The notes: generated by a model not told the origin, from the sequence alone. DNA of 29,086 nt from a virus (IMGVR_UViG_3300035156_000213:1-29086); one strand, 5' to 3'. Positions 7,378 to 14,308 are shown, counted from the first letter of the stretch. A program made the numbers and translations.

Positions 7378-7632
7378 ATGACGGACAAGAGCACCCTGAT
7401 TATTCCGGGCAAGCAGTTCAAAGTCGAGCTGCGTGGCAAGCACGGAGATAAGTTCGAGGTCGCCGGTGTGAACGAAAGCCGTTTTGGTTTTCGGTTCACT
7501 GACGCAAAAGGCGTCACAACAACTGCCTACGCGAACCGTCAGCAAATGGCGACAATCCACGACATGCTAACATCGTGGTTGTCTCAGGAAGCGCCCGCCC
7601 AGCTAGGGTTTCGGACACCAAAACGAAGGTAA
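7378..7632 (+). CDS. Small basic protein, unknown function (84 aa)
   Basis: It encodes MTDKSTLIIPGKQFKVELRG onward. It looks like a small beta-barrel (FKVELRG, KFEVAGV, FGFRFTD) followed by a helix (RQQMATIHDMLTSWLSQE) and a basic end, TPKRR. Its codons are less GC-rich than those of the flanking genes. GAGGA lies seven to eleven bases upstream of the ATG. It is the first gene of a unit whose leader carries the second copy of the promoter-hairpin block. A nucleic-acid-binding role would suit the fold and charge, but there is no recognised family. Confidence 0.6.
   Translation: MTDKSTLIIPGKQFKVELRGKHGDKFEVAGVNESRFGFRFTDAKGVTTTAYANRQQMATIHDMLTSWLSQEAPAQLGFRTPKRR
7579..7609 (+). promoter_or_regulatory. 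Possible promoter inside the end of 7378 gene
   Basis: TTGTCT (7579-7584) and TAGGGT (7604-7609), 19 bp apart, just before the RTX gene. The spacing is long, so this is a weak call based on the same unusual -10 box as elsewhere. Confidence 0.25.
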
Positions 7633-7644
7633 GGAAACAGGACC

Positions 7645-8637
7645 GTGACACAGCACAATGACCAGATCGTTCGTCTTTATGACACGATTTTCGATCGCGC
7701 CCCCGACACCGAAGGACTCGCGTTCTGGAACGGGGCCACCGATCGCGGCCTTAGCATGGGCGACATGGCGGATCTGTTCATCACCGCCCCTGAGTTTGCC
7801 CAGACCTACGGCCAGCCCGACAACGGCGCTTTTGTCCGCGAGATGTATGCCAACGTTCTCGATCGGCCGGGCGAAGCCGGCGGTGTGGAGTTTTGGACTC
7901 GTGTTCTGGACACGGGGCTTGCCGATCGCGGGCACATCGCTTTCGAGTTCAGCGAGAGCCCCGAGCATATCGCCCAGATGACGGCGCCGCCGCTCGGCCT
8001 GCCCCCTGGGCAGAGCGCGCCCAACCCCTCGCCCTTCCCGGAAGAGGCGACGATCCCGGAAAGCCAACTGCCCCCGCCAGCCCTCGGCTTGCCGCCGGGA
8101 CAGACGGCGCCTAACCCTTCGCCTATCCCTCCCGAGGCGCAGATACCGGAAAGCCAACTGCCTCCGGTCAGCTCGCCCCCGCCGTCCCGCATCATGCAAG
8201 GCACGGGCGGCAACGACGTGATGAACGGCGGCGCCGGCGACGACATAATCGCCGGGCTCGGCGGGCAGGACGTGATGACCGGCGGCGCTGGTTACAACGT
8301 CTTTACGTTCCCGATGCACACCTCGCAGATGAACGGCGACACCATCCATCGTTTCGACATGGACGGCAACGACGTGATTGACATTCACGGGTTGCAGGAT
8401 GGCGCCTTCACCTTCGCCCGGCCGGGCGCCCCGATGGAGTTCCTGGGCGAGATGGGCGTGGCCTGGGGGCGCGAGTTCGTCGGCGGCGGCACCCCGTCTT
8501 TCGGGTACGTCACCAATCGTCACCAGCCCACCCCCGAGCCCGATAACTGGGTGGTTTTCGATCTGAACGGCGACGCCCAGACCGACGTTACCCTGAACGT
8601 CTCGGGACAGCTCGGCGCCGACGATTTCTTGCTGTAG
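7645..8637 (+). CDS. DUF4214 - proline linker - RTX calcium-binding protein (330 aa)
   Basis: The start is GTG at 7645 with AAGGAAACAGG upstream. Residues 5-112 carry two DUF4214-like units (LYDTIFDRAPDTEGLAFW, then MYANVLDRPGEAGGVEFW), a module common in secreted RTX and surface proteins of alphaproteobacteria. Residues 116-174 form a proline-rich linker made of a 30-residue unit in two copies (GLPPGQSAPNPSP, GLPPGQTAPNPSP). Residues 186-216 are RTX nonapeptide repeats (GGNDVMNGGAGDDIIAG) that bind Ca2+ and fold outside the cell. The C-terminal 110 residues resemble the serralysin-type C-terminal domain (GDTIHRFDMDGNDVIDI). No protease motif is present. In a phage it may be an adsorption appendage or a partner of the next gene, which also has RTX repeats. 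It could instead be a protein exported by the infected host. Confidence 0.75.
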   Translation: MTQHNDQIVRLYDTIFDRAPDTEGLAFWNGATDRGLSMGDMADLFITAPEFAQTYGQPDNGAFVREMYANVLDRPGEAGGVEFWTRVLDTGLADRGHIAFEFSESPEHIAQMTAPPLGLPPGQSAPNPSPFPEEATIPESQLPPPALGLPPGQTAPNPSPIPPEAQIPESQLPPVSSPPPSRIMQGTGGNDVMNGGAGDDIIAGLGGQDVMTGGAGYNVFTFPMHTSQMNGDTIHRFDMDGNDVIDIHGLQDGAFTFARPGAPMEFLGEMGVAWGREFVGGGTPSFGYVTNRHQPTPEPDNWVVFDLNGDAQTDVTLNVSGQLGADDFLL

Positions 8638-8653
8638 CGCCCGCTTCAACAGG

Positions 8654-8682
8654 TTGCCGCGGCTCCGGAGAGGGTTTAGGGT
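8654..8682 (+). promoter_or_regulatory. Sigma-70-like promoter with TAGGGT -10 box inside an inverted repeat
   Basis: TTGCCG (8654-8659), a 17-bp spacer, TAGGGT (8677-8682). The -10 sits in the loop of a perfect 8-bp inverted repeat, GGCTCCGG (8661-8668) and CCGGAGCC (8684-8691), a likely operator or DNA cruciform. A terminator follows about 55 bp downstream of the -10. Confidence 0.5.
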
Positions 8683-8737
8683 GCCGGAGCCGGCGGAGCC
8701 CCGGTTGCGATAACGTCGCCGCATCCCGCGGCCGAAC

Positions 8738-8766
8738 GGCCAGCTCCGCAAGGGGCTGGCCTTTTT
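8738..8766 (+). terminator. Rho-independent terminator between promoter and spike gene
   Basis: The stem GGCCAGC/GCTGGCC, extended by CC/GG around a GCAA loop, is followed by five T residues (8762-8766). It ends transcripts from the RTX gene and would also stop a transcript started at the promoter just upstream, 26 bp before the next start codon. Confidence 0.75.
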
Positions 8767-8791
8767 CGCATCAGACCGGAGCACACGGAAC

Positions 8792-11599
8792 ATGAGCGGC
8801 ACCACTCCGATTGACCAACAACGCGCCGACCGGTTGAACGCCTCCGCCACGACGATTGAGGAAAAGGTCGCCAGCATCGCGGAACAGCTCGGCGAGCTTG
8901 ACGCGGCGGCGGCCACGGTGCGGACGGTGGCGCAAGAGATCACCACGCCGCCCCCTGGCGTCATGTCCATCACGCTGACCTATCCCGATCCGTTCTACGT
9001 CGGCGCCAACTCCATCACGATCGACACCACGAACGTCGCCGAAGTCGGCATCCGTTTGCTGGACGCCAGCGGAAACCCACTCACGCAAGGCGCCGTCGAG
9101 AGTCTGGCCGTCCCAGACGCGGGCGTCACCATCCAATACAACATGCCGGTTGCCGGCGCGAAGATCCACGTTTACAGGCGGTCGGGCGGGGTCGCTGACT
9201 ATTCCGTTTCCGCTTACAGCGTTCTTTCCGTGGTGAAGCCGCGGCAGGTTTTCTTGACCTACCCGAACCCGTTTTACACGGGCGCGAACACCGTCAAGAT
9301 CACCACCACGAACGTTGATCGCGTCGGCGTTCTCGTGCAACGGCCCGATGGCACTTACGTTGCGGCACAGACCAAGGACAATCTACTTGTCCCGGCAGGC
9401 GGCCTTGATCTAGTCGTGGACGTGCCGGTTGTCGGCGCTAAAATCATGGTGTTCCCGAGCACGGGACCGGACGCGCGCGAGCTGAACCTTGCCGCGATCA
9501 CTGTTGCTGCGGCAGCGCGGCCAGTGCTCAACCGCAGCGTCACCATCACCTATCCGAACCCGTTCTACGTCGGCGTGCAAGAGATCACGGTTAACACCGT
9601 CAACGTTCCCGCCGTCTTTATCGAGGTGCAGAACTCGGCCAACGTTCCTTACCCCGATGCCGTGGTCGGGCAGGCAGTTCCCGCCGCCGGGCTGAAACAG
9701 CAAGTGAACGTCCGCGCGCCCGGCGACACCATCTTTGTCGCGGCCGGCACAGTGGACGCGAACGGCGCTATCACCCGCGACAACACGGTGTTCGCCCGCA
9801 CGGTCGCCGCAGCGGCACGCCCAGGGGCCACGGCCGGAGGCGATAGCATCACCGGGACCGCGGGCGATGATGTCATCAACGGCCTGGGCGGCAACGATAC
9901 GATCAACGGCGGCGGCGGGAATGACACCATCCGCGGCGGCCCCGGTGTGGATATCATGACTGGCGGCGCTGGTGCCAACGTGTTCGTTTTCGAGCCCGGC
10001 GACGGTGGCGATCCGCCCGTTCACGACCGCATCACGGATTTCAAGCTCGGGACGGACAAGCTCGAAGTTCCGCAGAGCTGGCCTCTTGAGTTCGAGGCCG
10101 ATGCGGCCGGCATTTGGGTGCATTACGGTCCGCACGAGAACTGGCACGATTGGGTGCAGTTGATGGGCGTTCAAACTCAGGACGCCAATCTGTTGCAGCT
10201 CAAATCGGGGACGCCGCCGCCGCCCGTGCCCGGCGGCCCGCTCAACGTGCTGGTCCGCGGGCAATCGAATGCCTTGCTCTTCGTTGATCGCGGCGGTGTC
10301 TGGACCTTCCGTGACAGACTCGCGGCGCTGACCGGGCGTGAAGTTCACATGCATTTCGCCTGGGGGCAAAATCAGGCGAACACCATCCACAGCGGCACCG
10401 GATGGATACACGAATGGATGAACGGCCTCGCGGCCGGAAATCTAGAGAATGATTTTTTGATGTTCCTCAACGGAATGAGCCCGGCAGCGAAGGCCGCGCC
10501 GTTCGTTGAGATCTGGATGCATAACGAGTACGATCAGGGGGCGGATATCACCGCCGCCAACTACGCCGCTTTGCATCGCGCCGAACGGCCGATGTGCTTG
10601 CAGGCGCTGGGGCTCACCGCAGCCAACCACCTCCGCGTGTTCGTGCCCGTGCGCTACGGGTTCGGCTCGAACTTCGAGTCTATCAAGAACGGCATGGAGT
10701 CGCTGGCCGCGGATGCTTCGTTCAACGCTCGCATGAGCTGGGCGGCTTACGGCGCCCGCATGGACGGCGGCCCGGTGCCCGAAGCCCACTTCGGCGATCA
10801 GGACACCCACGATGTAGGCTGGGCGCTGGCAAACGAGCTGGCGCCGCTGTTCAAGCAAGTCGTCACTCCGCCGCCGCCGCCGCCGCCCAACCCGAACGGC
10901 GCGCCCCGCAGCCCGCCGCCGGGCACGCCTGGGGTCTGGTTTGAAGACTTCGCCCGCCCGAACGGGCAGCACTGGGGCAAGAATATCGACGGGAACGATA
11001 TCTTTTTCTGGGGCTCCGGCGGCAATCTGGAAGGCGACAGCACCTTTACCATTCGCTGGCATGGCGGTTCCGGCGGCTGGATGACGGATTTTTGTATCGA
11101 GGGGCAACGCCAGATCGGTATGCCTAACGGCTACTGGGAATGCCGGGCGATCCTGTACGGCTGGGGTGTCGGCAGCGGTTCCGGTCCGTGCATCCTGGCG
11201 TGGCCCGGCGACTCCCATTGGAACTCGGTTGACTACGCGCCGGATTGGCAATCGCGCGAAGTGGACTTCGGCGAGATCTGGGGTAACGAACAGACTATCT
11301 ACATGGCGCCGCACTGGACGGACCGTAACAGGAGCGCCAACAACGGGTTCAGTATCTTCTTTGTGCCGAAACCCTTCGATAACTTCCAGTATCACGTCTA
11401 TGGTGGCGTGTTGCTAAACGATCGGATCATCTTCACCGTAGATGGTGACGTGATCGGCGTGGAAGAGAACCACGGCGCGCCCGACCTCGCGGGCGGCGGT
11501 GTGAACCGGACGCACGGGTTCATGAACGGGAGCCCCGAGACGCACATTCGGGTTGACTGGTTGAAGTGGACCCCCGCGCATCTGGTTACTTACGTCTAG
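8792..11599 (+). CDS. Multidomain tail spike: Ig-like repeats, RTX, SGNH esterase, GH16 hydrolase (935 aa)
   Basis: Domains in order: a helical or coiled-coil start (1-55); three related beta-domains of about 95 residues, each opening with TYPxPFYxG (63, 156, 253); RTX Ca2+-binding repeats (350-398, GGNDTINGGGGNDTIRGG) with a serralysin-like tail; an SGNH/sialate-esterase-like domain with RGQSNA (Ser492) and QDTHD (Asp671, His673); a proline linker (about 690-714); and a GH16-like domain (about 715-935) with EVDFGE at 823-828, which matches the family's ExDxxE catalytic motif (Glu823 nucleophile, Glu828 acid/base expected). Family knowledge predicts removal of acyl groups plus endo-cleavage of a beta-glucan- or galactan-type polymer. 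I infer a virion depolymerase that clears host capsule or exopolysaccharide. It follows a terminator and the other RTX gene, and ends at a terminator. A secreted, non-virion enzyme is the alternative. Confidence 0.8.
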   Translation: MSGTTPIDQQRADRLNASATTIEEKVASIAEQLGELDAAAATVRTVAQEITTPPPGVMSITLTYPDPFYVGANSITIDTTNVAEVGIRLLDASGNPLTQGAVESLAVPDAGVTIQYNMPVAGAKIHVYRRSGGVADYSVSAYSVLSVVKPRQVFLTYPNPFYTGANTVKITTTNVDRVGVLVQRPDGTYVAAQTKDNLLVPAGGLDLVVDVPVVGAKIMVFPSTGPDARELNLAAITVAAAARPVLNRSVTITYPNPFYVGVQEITVNTVNVPAVFIEVQNSANVPYPDAVVGQAVPAAGLKQQVNVRAPGDTIFVAAGTVDANGAITRDNTVFARTVAAAARPGATAGGDSITGTAGDDVINGLGGNDTINGGGGNDTIRGGPGVDIMTGGAGANVFVFEPGDGGDPPVHDRITDFKLGTDKLEVPQSWPLEFEADAAGIWVHYGPHENWHDWVQLMGVQTQDANLLQLKSGTPPPPVPGGPLNVLVRGQSNALLFVDRGGVWTFRDRLAALTGREVHMHFAWGQNQANTIHSGTGWIHEWMNGLAAGNLENDFLMFLNGMSPAAKAAPFVEIWMHNEYDQGADITAANYAALHRAERPMCLQALGLTAANHLRVFVPVRYGFGSNFESIKNGMESLAADASFNARMSWAAYGARMDGGPVPEAHFGDQDTHDVGWALANELAPLFKQVVTPPPPPPPNPNGAPRSPPPGTPGVWFEDFARPNGQHWGKNIDGNDIFFWGSGGNLEGDSTFTIRWHGGSGGWMTDFCIEGQRQIGMPNGYWECRAILYGWGVGSGSGPCILAWPGDSHWNSVDYAPDWQSREVDFGEIWGNEQTIYMAPHWTDRNRSANNGFSIFFVPKPFDNFQYHVYGGVLLNDRIIFTVDGDVIGVEENHGAPDLAGGGVNRTHGFMNGSPETHIRVDWLKWTPAHLVTYV

Positions 11600-11631
11600 G
11601 CAACCGTTTTCTGCATCAAGGGAAAAGGAAG

Positions 11632-11660
11632 GGGCGGCGCTTTACGGCGCCGCCCTTTTT
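11632..11660 (+). terminator. Rho-independent terminator after the spike gene
   Basis: A perfect 9-bp stem, GGGCGGCGC (11632-11640) and GCGCCGCCC (11647-11655), followed by TTTTT (11656-11660). It lies between convergent genes. In the leftward direction it is followed by a less regular pyrimidine run, so it may work both ways. Confidence 0.85.
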
Positions 11661-11673
11661 CATGGACGCCAGA

Positions 11674-11928
11674 TCAGACCGGCGAAGCGGCTACCTGCGT
11701 CACGGTGGAGCTGGCCGAGAGCGCCGCCTGAACCTCTTCGCCCACGTCTCCGCGCTCAGCCTCCGATTGTGCCCCGAGGAAGGGCGAGCGCGGCGCGTCG
11801 CCACGCTGCGTCAGGGACTGGCCCCGGAAGGGCGCATCGCCGCTCTTGCTGGTCGCCTGCCGTGTCTGGAAGGGCTGCGCTTCCTGGGCCGCTTCCTGGG
11901 CAACCGGTTCCTGTTCGTTGTCACTCAT
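11674..11928 (-). CDS. Small disordered acidic protein MSDNE-type (84 aa)
   Basis: I chose the start MSDNEQEPVAQE because GGAG lies eight bases upstream; an ATG five codons earlier is the alternative. The chain is rich in Gln, Ala, Glu and Ser with no hydrophobic core (AQEAAQEAQPFQTRQATS), so it is probably disordered. The first residues MSDNE recur in the leftward gene at 14396-14779, which is also low-complexity. It stands alone, pointing left between two rightward blocks, with its own TAGGGT promoter at 11971-12000 and the terminator at 11632-11660 behind it. That layout fits a self-contained moron-like or regulatory gene. The function is unknown. Confidence 0.5.
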   Translation of the reverse strand: MSDNEQEPVAQEAAQEAQPFQTRQATSKSGDAPFRGQSLTQRGDAPRSPFLGAQSEAERGDVGEEVQAALSASSTVTQVAASPV

Positions 11929-11970
11929 GTTGTTCTCCATCATCCGACTGCGTTCCGCGTCGGCGCAGTT

Positions 11971-12000
11971 ACCCTACCCGTTTGCACCTATCCGCCACAA
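11971..12000 (-). promoter_or_regulatory. Leftward promoter with TAGGGT -10 box
   Basis: On the minus strand, TTGTGG (12000-11995), an 18-bp spacer, TAGGGT (11976-11971). Downstream the transcript can form the hairpin ACTGCG/CGCAGT right at its start. It drives the 84-residue gene 11928-11674. Confidence 0.45.
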
Positions 12001-12025
12001 CCGCCCGGTGTAGGGTTGCGGGCGG
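12001..12025 (+). promoter_or_regulatory. TAGGGT motif in a CCGCCC/GGGCGG inverted repeat
   Basis: TAGGGT (12011-12016) lies in the loop of CCGCCC (12001-12006) and GGGCGG (12020-12025), much like the 8661-8691 site. No good -35 box is seen at 16-18 bp, so this is only a possible promoter or operator for 12109. Confidence 0.25.
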
Positions 12026-12108
12026 TATGCCCGGCACCTTACCATGTGTGCGCCAAATCACAGTGCGCCGCTTCGTTGTTCATAGGGCCTACATGATCGG
12101 GGGCGGGA

Positions 12109-12438
12109 ATGCCTGACGAACCGCGAGGTGAACAAACATGGTGGGTCCGGCACCTTGAAGAGCGTATCAAAAGACTGGAAACCGACCGAGATCAGCTCAG
12201 AGATGCGCTCAATACTGAGATTAGGGCCGGCGACAAGCGGATTGCCAGGCTGGACGAACACGATCGCGCTTTTGAGCGCGTCGAGGGCTGGCAACGCGAA
12301 CACGACCGCAAGCTGGAACAGCTTGTTACGAAAGAGGATTTCAAGCCGGTAAAAACCGGGCTGTGGGGCATCGTCAGCGCGGTTCTGTTGACGATTGTTG
12401 CCGGCATCCTCAAACTGTTGATGCCGGGAGTAAAGTGA
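12109..12438 (+). CDS. Coiled-coil protein with C-terminal membrane anchor (109 aa)
   Basis: Residues 15-75 are a charged coiled coil (HLEERIKRLETDRDQLRDAL) and residues 84-104 are one clear membrane segment (GLWGIVSAVLLTIVAGILKL) with a short positive tail. This is the layout of small XhlA-like or holin-associated proteins of phage lysis regions, in which a cytoplasmic coiled coil precedes a membrane anchor. The next gene starts in a TGATG overlap and is also membrane-anchored, so the two are coupled. The leftward lysis operon converges on them. A role in lysis or in membrane assembly of phage proteins is plausible but not proven. Confidence 0.6.
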   Translation: MPDEPRGEQTWWVRHLEERIKRLETDRDQLRDALNTEIRAGDKRIARLDEHDRAFERVEGWQREHDRKLEQLVTKEDFKPVKTGLWGIVSAVLLTIVAGILKLLMPGVK

Positions 12439-12962
12439 TGGAAGTCGAGCCCGTCGTGAAATCACTCACCCCGACTAGCAAAGCCGATGCGGTTGTCATG
12501 TTCGCATCTGCGCTCGTGATCTTGGGCGCTATATTTACGATATGGGAGGTGGTGGAACCAATACCGCTTTATGACGGAAAGGTTCTCTCAGTCATACCGG
12601 ACGATGGCGTTCTGGATCGCACGAAAGGCCAAGCTGCGATCATTCGGCGAGATCAATGCTCTACTAGGACAACGGAAGTAACCGTCACCAGACATTGGAT
12701 AGATGAAAGCGGCGGAATAACGCCGATGATAGAAGACACTTACCAGATAAAAAAAGGTTGCCACCCCCTCGGCCCGTTTCGCGTGTATCCGCCGGGCGCG
12801 TTGGGCGAGGGAAAGCATACCTACAGGGTTACGCTTCGCTGGTGCAACCACATGAAGTGCCTTCCCTATCGCATTCGAGATGTTGAGTTTATTGTCAAAG
12901 GCTGGCCACCGCTAAACCACCACATAAACCGCGACGACAACACGGTTCCGGGTCCGCGCTAA
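12438..12962 (+). CDS. Single-pass membrane protein with exported domain (174 aa)
   Basis: The start overlaps the upstream stop (TGATG). One membrane segment lies at about residues 18-39 (AVVMFASALVILGAIFTIW). The rest, about 135 residues, should lie outside the inner membrane and looks like a beta-sandwich (RTTEVTVTRHWIDESGG, then KHTYRVTLRWCNHMKCLPYR). It has Cys residues that could form disulphides. No family is recognised. The DNA is less GC-rich than the surroundings. Its stop overlaps, tail to tail, the end of the leftward operon. An anchored periplasmic role in lysis, exclusion or host surface change can be imagined; none is shown. Confidence 0.6.
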   Translation: MEVEPVVKSLTPTSKADAVVMFASALVILGAIFTIWEVVEPIPLYDGKVLSVIPDDGVLDRTKGQAAIIRRDQCSTRTTEVTVTRHWIDESGGITPMIEDTYQIKKGCHPLGPFRVYPPGALGEGKHTYRVTLRWCNHMKCLPYRIRDVEFIVKGWPPLNHHINRDDNTVPGPR

Positions 12963-13087
12963 ACTCTAGGGCCGCGGCCGATCCGATCGTCGCTCGCAGC
13001 TTGCGCGATCTTTATTACGACCGGCCACAAGAGATCGCGGATTGCGAGCGCGACCAGAATAGCGATGACAGTTTCCCAGAAACCCAC
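12959..13087 (-). CDS. Small single-pass membrane protein (42 aa)
   Basis: A GTG start at 13087 is set by GGAGG about seven bases upstream, just after the protease gene stop. A longer frame starts inside the protease gene and lacks such a signal. The protein is MGFWETVIAILVALAIRDLL followed by a hydrophobic stretch and a charged tail (SDDRIGRGPRV). One membrane segment spans residues 5-28. It is the last gene of the leftward operon and meets the rightward gene 12438-12962 with a 4-bp tail-to-tail overlap. It could be a small holin-like or spanin-like factor. No family is recognised. Confidence 0.55.
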   Translation of the reverse strand: MGFWETVIAILVALAIRDLLWPVVIKIAQAASDDRIGRGPRV

Positions 13088-13103
13088 CGCAAGCCTCCGA
13101 TGC

Positions 13104-13934
13104 TTAAACCTTCGTGTTTTCGATCGCATCCAATACCAGAAAGTCGCTCGCGTGTTCTGACATGAGCATGTCATACGAGACGTAAAAATAACCGTTGATC
13201 TGGTTGTTGACACCCCAGCTATTCAGACAGAACGCAAGGCGTTCGTCATCGTCATAGTCCATGGCGACGACATAGTGACCGCCATACTTGTGTTCCTGCC
13301 CGACCGGCGGCCGAAGCACGTTGACCGGCTTTCCCGTCTCCCGATCGTAAAAGCTTTCATACACCAGAAAGCCGAACCCGACCGGTTTCCGCATGGAGAT
13401 TGCCGCGCGGATATCCGACATGGTGCGCGGGACGAACTTATAGCCTTCGCACTGCCGTATCGAGGCGTTCTTTACAACGTAGTCGGTTGGCTCTTTCTGC
13501 GAACGGTGTCCAGCAGGGTATACCCAGTCCGGACCGGCGGGCGCACCGCTGTAATCCCAAATGCTTTCGATCGGCGCGCCAAGTTTATTGATGACTTTCG
13601 CGGCGTCGCGCGGAAAGCAGCCGGTGTCGCTTCGCTGCCAGCCCTGGATCTTGCGCGCATGATAATAAATGAACGAGCGCGAAAACATGAGTGCCGTTTT
13701 GTAGCCCGCCACCTTGCGGTAAAAGGCATACTGCGCCGCGATGCCGTTCCCGACGCACGAGCCCTCTTGCATCTGATCGTAAGGCGCGTGCGGATGGTCC
13801 TGACTGTTCTTGAACACCCTCGGCGCCGTCTTCATCACCGATCGCGGCGCGCGAAAGATCTCATCTAGCGCATCGCGCTCTTGCGGGCGCCAGCCGAACC
13901 GGCGGTTGTTTGGGTGACGTTCTAGAACCGGCAT
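13104..13934 (-). CDS. Papain-like cysteine protease (C1-type), phage-encoded (276 aa)
   Basis: The catalytic set of the papain family is readable: Gln54 and Cys60 in QMQEGSCVGN, His220 in KYGGHYVVAMDYDD, and Asn238 in CLNSWG. The spacing and the GH-YVV-A and NSWG motifs are typical for the bacterial C1 peptidase branch. There is no signal peptide or long propeptide (about 50 residues precede the Cys region), so it acts in the cytoplasm unless released at lysis. Its start overlaps the 3' end of the nuclease gene by 13 bases, so the two are co-translated. In phages such proteases are uncommon. Possible jobs are virion maturation, attack on a host protein, or digestion of proteins during lysis. 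The family is fairly sure, the target unknown. Confidence 0.8.
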   Translation of the reverse strand: MPVLERHPNNRRFGWRPQERDALDEIFRAPRSVMKTAPRVFKNSQDHPHAPYDQMQEGSCVGNGIAAQYAFYRKVAGYKTALMFSRSFIYYHARKIQGWQRSDTGCFPRDAAKVINKLGAPIESIWDYSGAPAGPDWVYPAGHRSQKEPTDYVVKNASIRQCEGYKFVPRTMSDIRAAISMRKPVGFGFLVYESFYDRETGKPVNVLRPPVGQEHKYGGHYVVAMDYDDDERLAFCLNSWGVNNQINGYFYVSYDMLMSEHASDFLVLDAIENTKV

Positions 13935-14308
13935 GTGCGTTTCTCTCCGAAGTTCGGAACGCCAAGTTCCTCGGTTATGAGAATATCAGCAACGGATCGG
14001 CCGCTCGGCCGATGCGTCACGACGGCGAGAGTCCGGCCGCGGGCATCCTTGCCGATGCCGCGGAACCGCACACCCTCGGCCGCGAGCTGGCGCGTGCGCT
14101 CGGCGGCGCGCTCGCCCGCGGTGCGCTCGGCGTCGCGGCGCGGACCAACGGGGCAGAGGAAGTTTTGCGTTTCGGCAGCGTCCACACCGTAGATCCGATA
14201 CACCACGCGCCGATAAGAGATCGTGTCGCCGTCAATGGCGCGCGGCTCGCCCTGGGCGAAGGCTGGCCCGGCGGCCAGCAACGCTACAATGCCCAGAGCG
14301 AGGCGCAT
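13922..14308 (-). CDS. Secreted thermonuclease-like (SNase family) nuclease (128 aa)
   Basis: A signal peptide covers residues 1-18 (MRLALGIVALLAAGPAFA, cut before QG). The mature part has the staphylococcal nuclease signatures: AIDGDTI, YRIYGVDAAE (Arg38, Asp43, Glu46) and DARGRTLAVV (Arg90/Arg92). These contribute to Ca2+ binding and phosphodiester cleavage in the family. At 110 or so mature residues it is short but complete. Its ribosome site TAGGAG lies just upstream, and the next gene (the protease) overlaps its end. An exported nuclease in a phage lysis operon could degrade extracellular or released DNA, or act in the periplasm against incoming rival DNA. Both are inferences. Confidence 0.8.
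   Translation of the reverse strand: MRLALGIVALLAAGPAFAQGEPRAIDGDTISYRRVVYRIYGVDAAETQNFLCPVGPRRDAERTAGERAAERTRQLAAEGVRFRGIGKDARGRTLAVVTHRPSGRSVADILITEELGVPNFGEKRTCRF

Noticed and set aside
8661-8691. Terminator after the DUF4214-RTX gene
   Set aside because: GGCTCCGG/CCGGAGCC has no T-run and a 15-base loop; the true terminator is at 8738-8766. The repeat is better read as part of the promoter region.
7603-8973. 456-residue frame on the minus strand opposite the RTX gene
   Set aside because: It is antisense to the clear RTX/DUF4214 gene and the promoter region, has a composition typical of reversed GC-rich coding DNA, and shows no domain.
9410-11395. Long minus-strand frames (333 and 317 residues) opposite the spike gene
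   Set aside because: Both lie within the esterase/GH16 spike gene on the other strand, whose domains are certain; no ribosome site or motif supports the antisense frames.
5545-11599. Diversity-generating retroelement acting on the spike or paralogue pair
   Set aside because: No reverse transcriptase gene or template/variable repeat pair was seen in the window.
12959-13213. 84-residue version of the last leftward gene
   Set aside because: The first half overlaps the protease 3' end with improbable composition; the GTG at 13087 with GGAGG just upstream gives a clean 42-residue membrane protein.
13275-13868. Plus-strand frame of 197 residues over the protease
   Set aside because: The minus-strand protease shows a complete catalytic set; the plus frame has only arginine-rich shadow composition.
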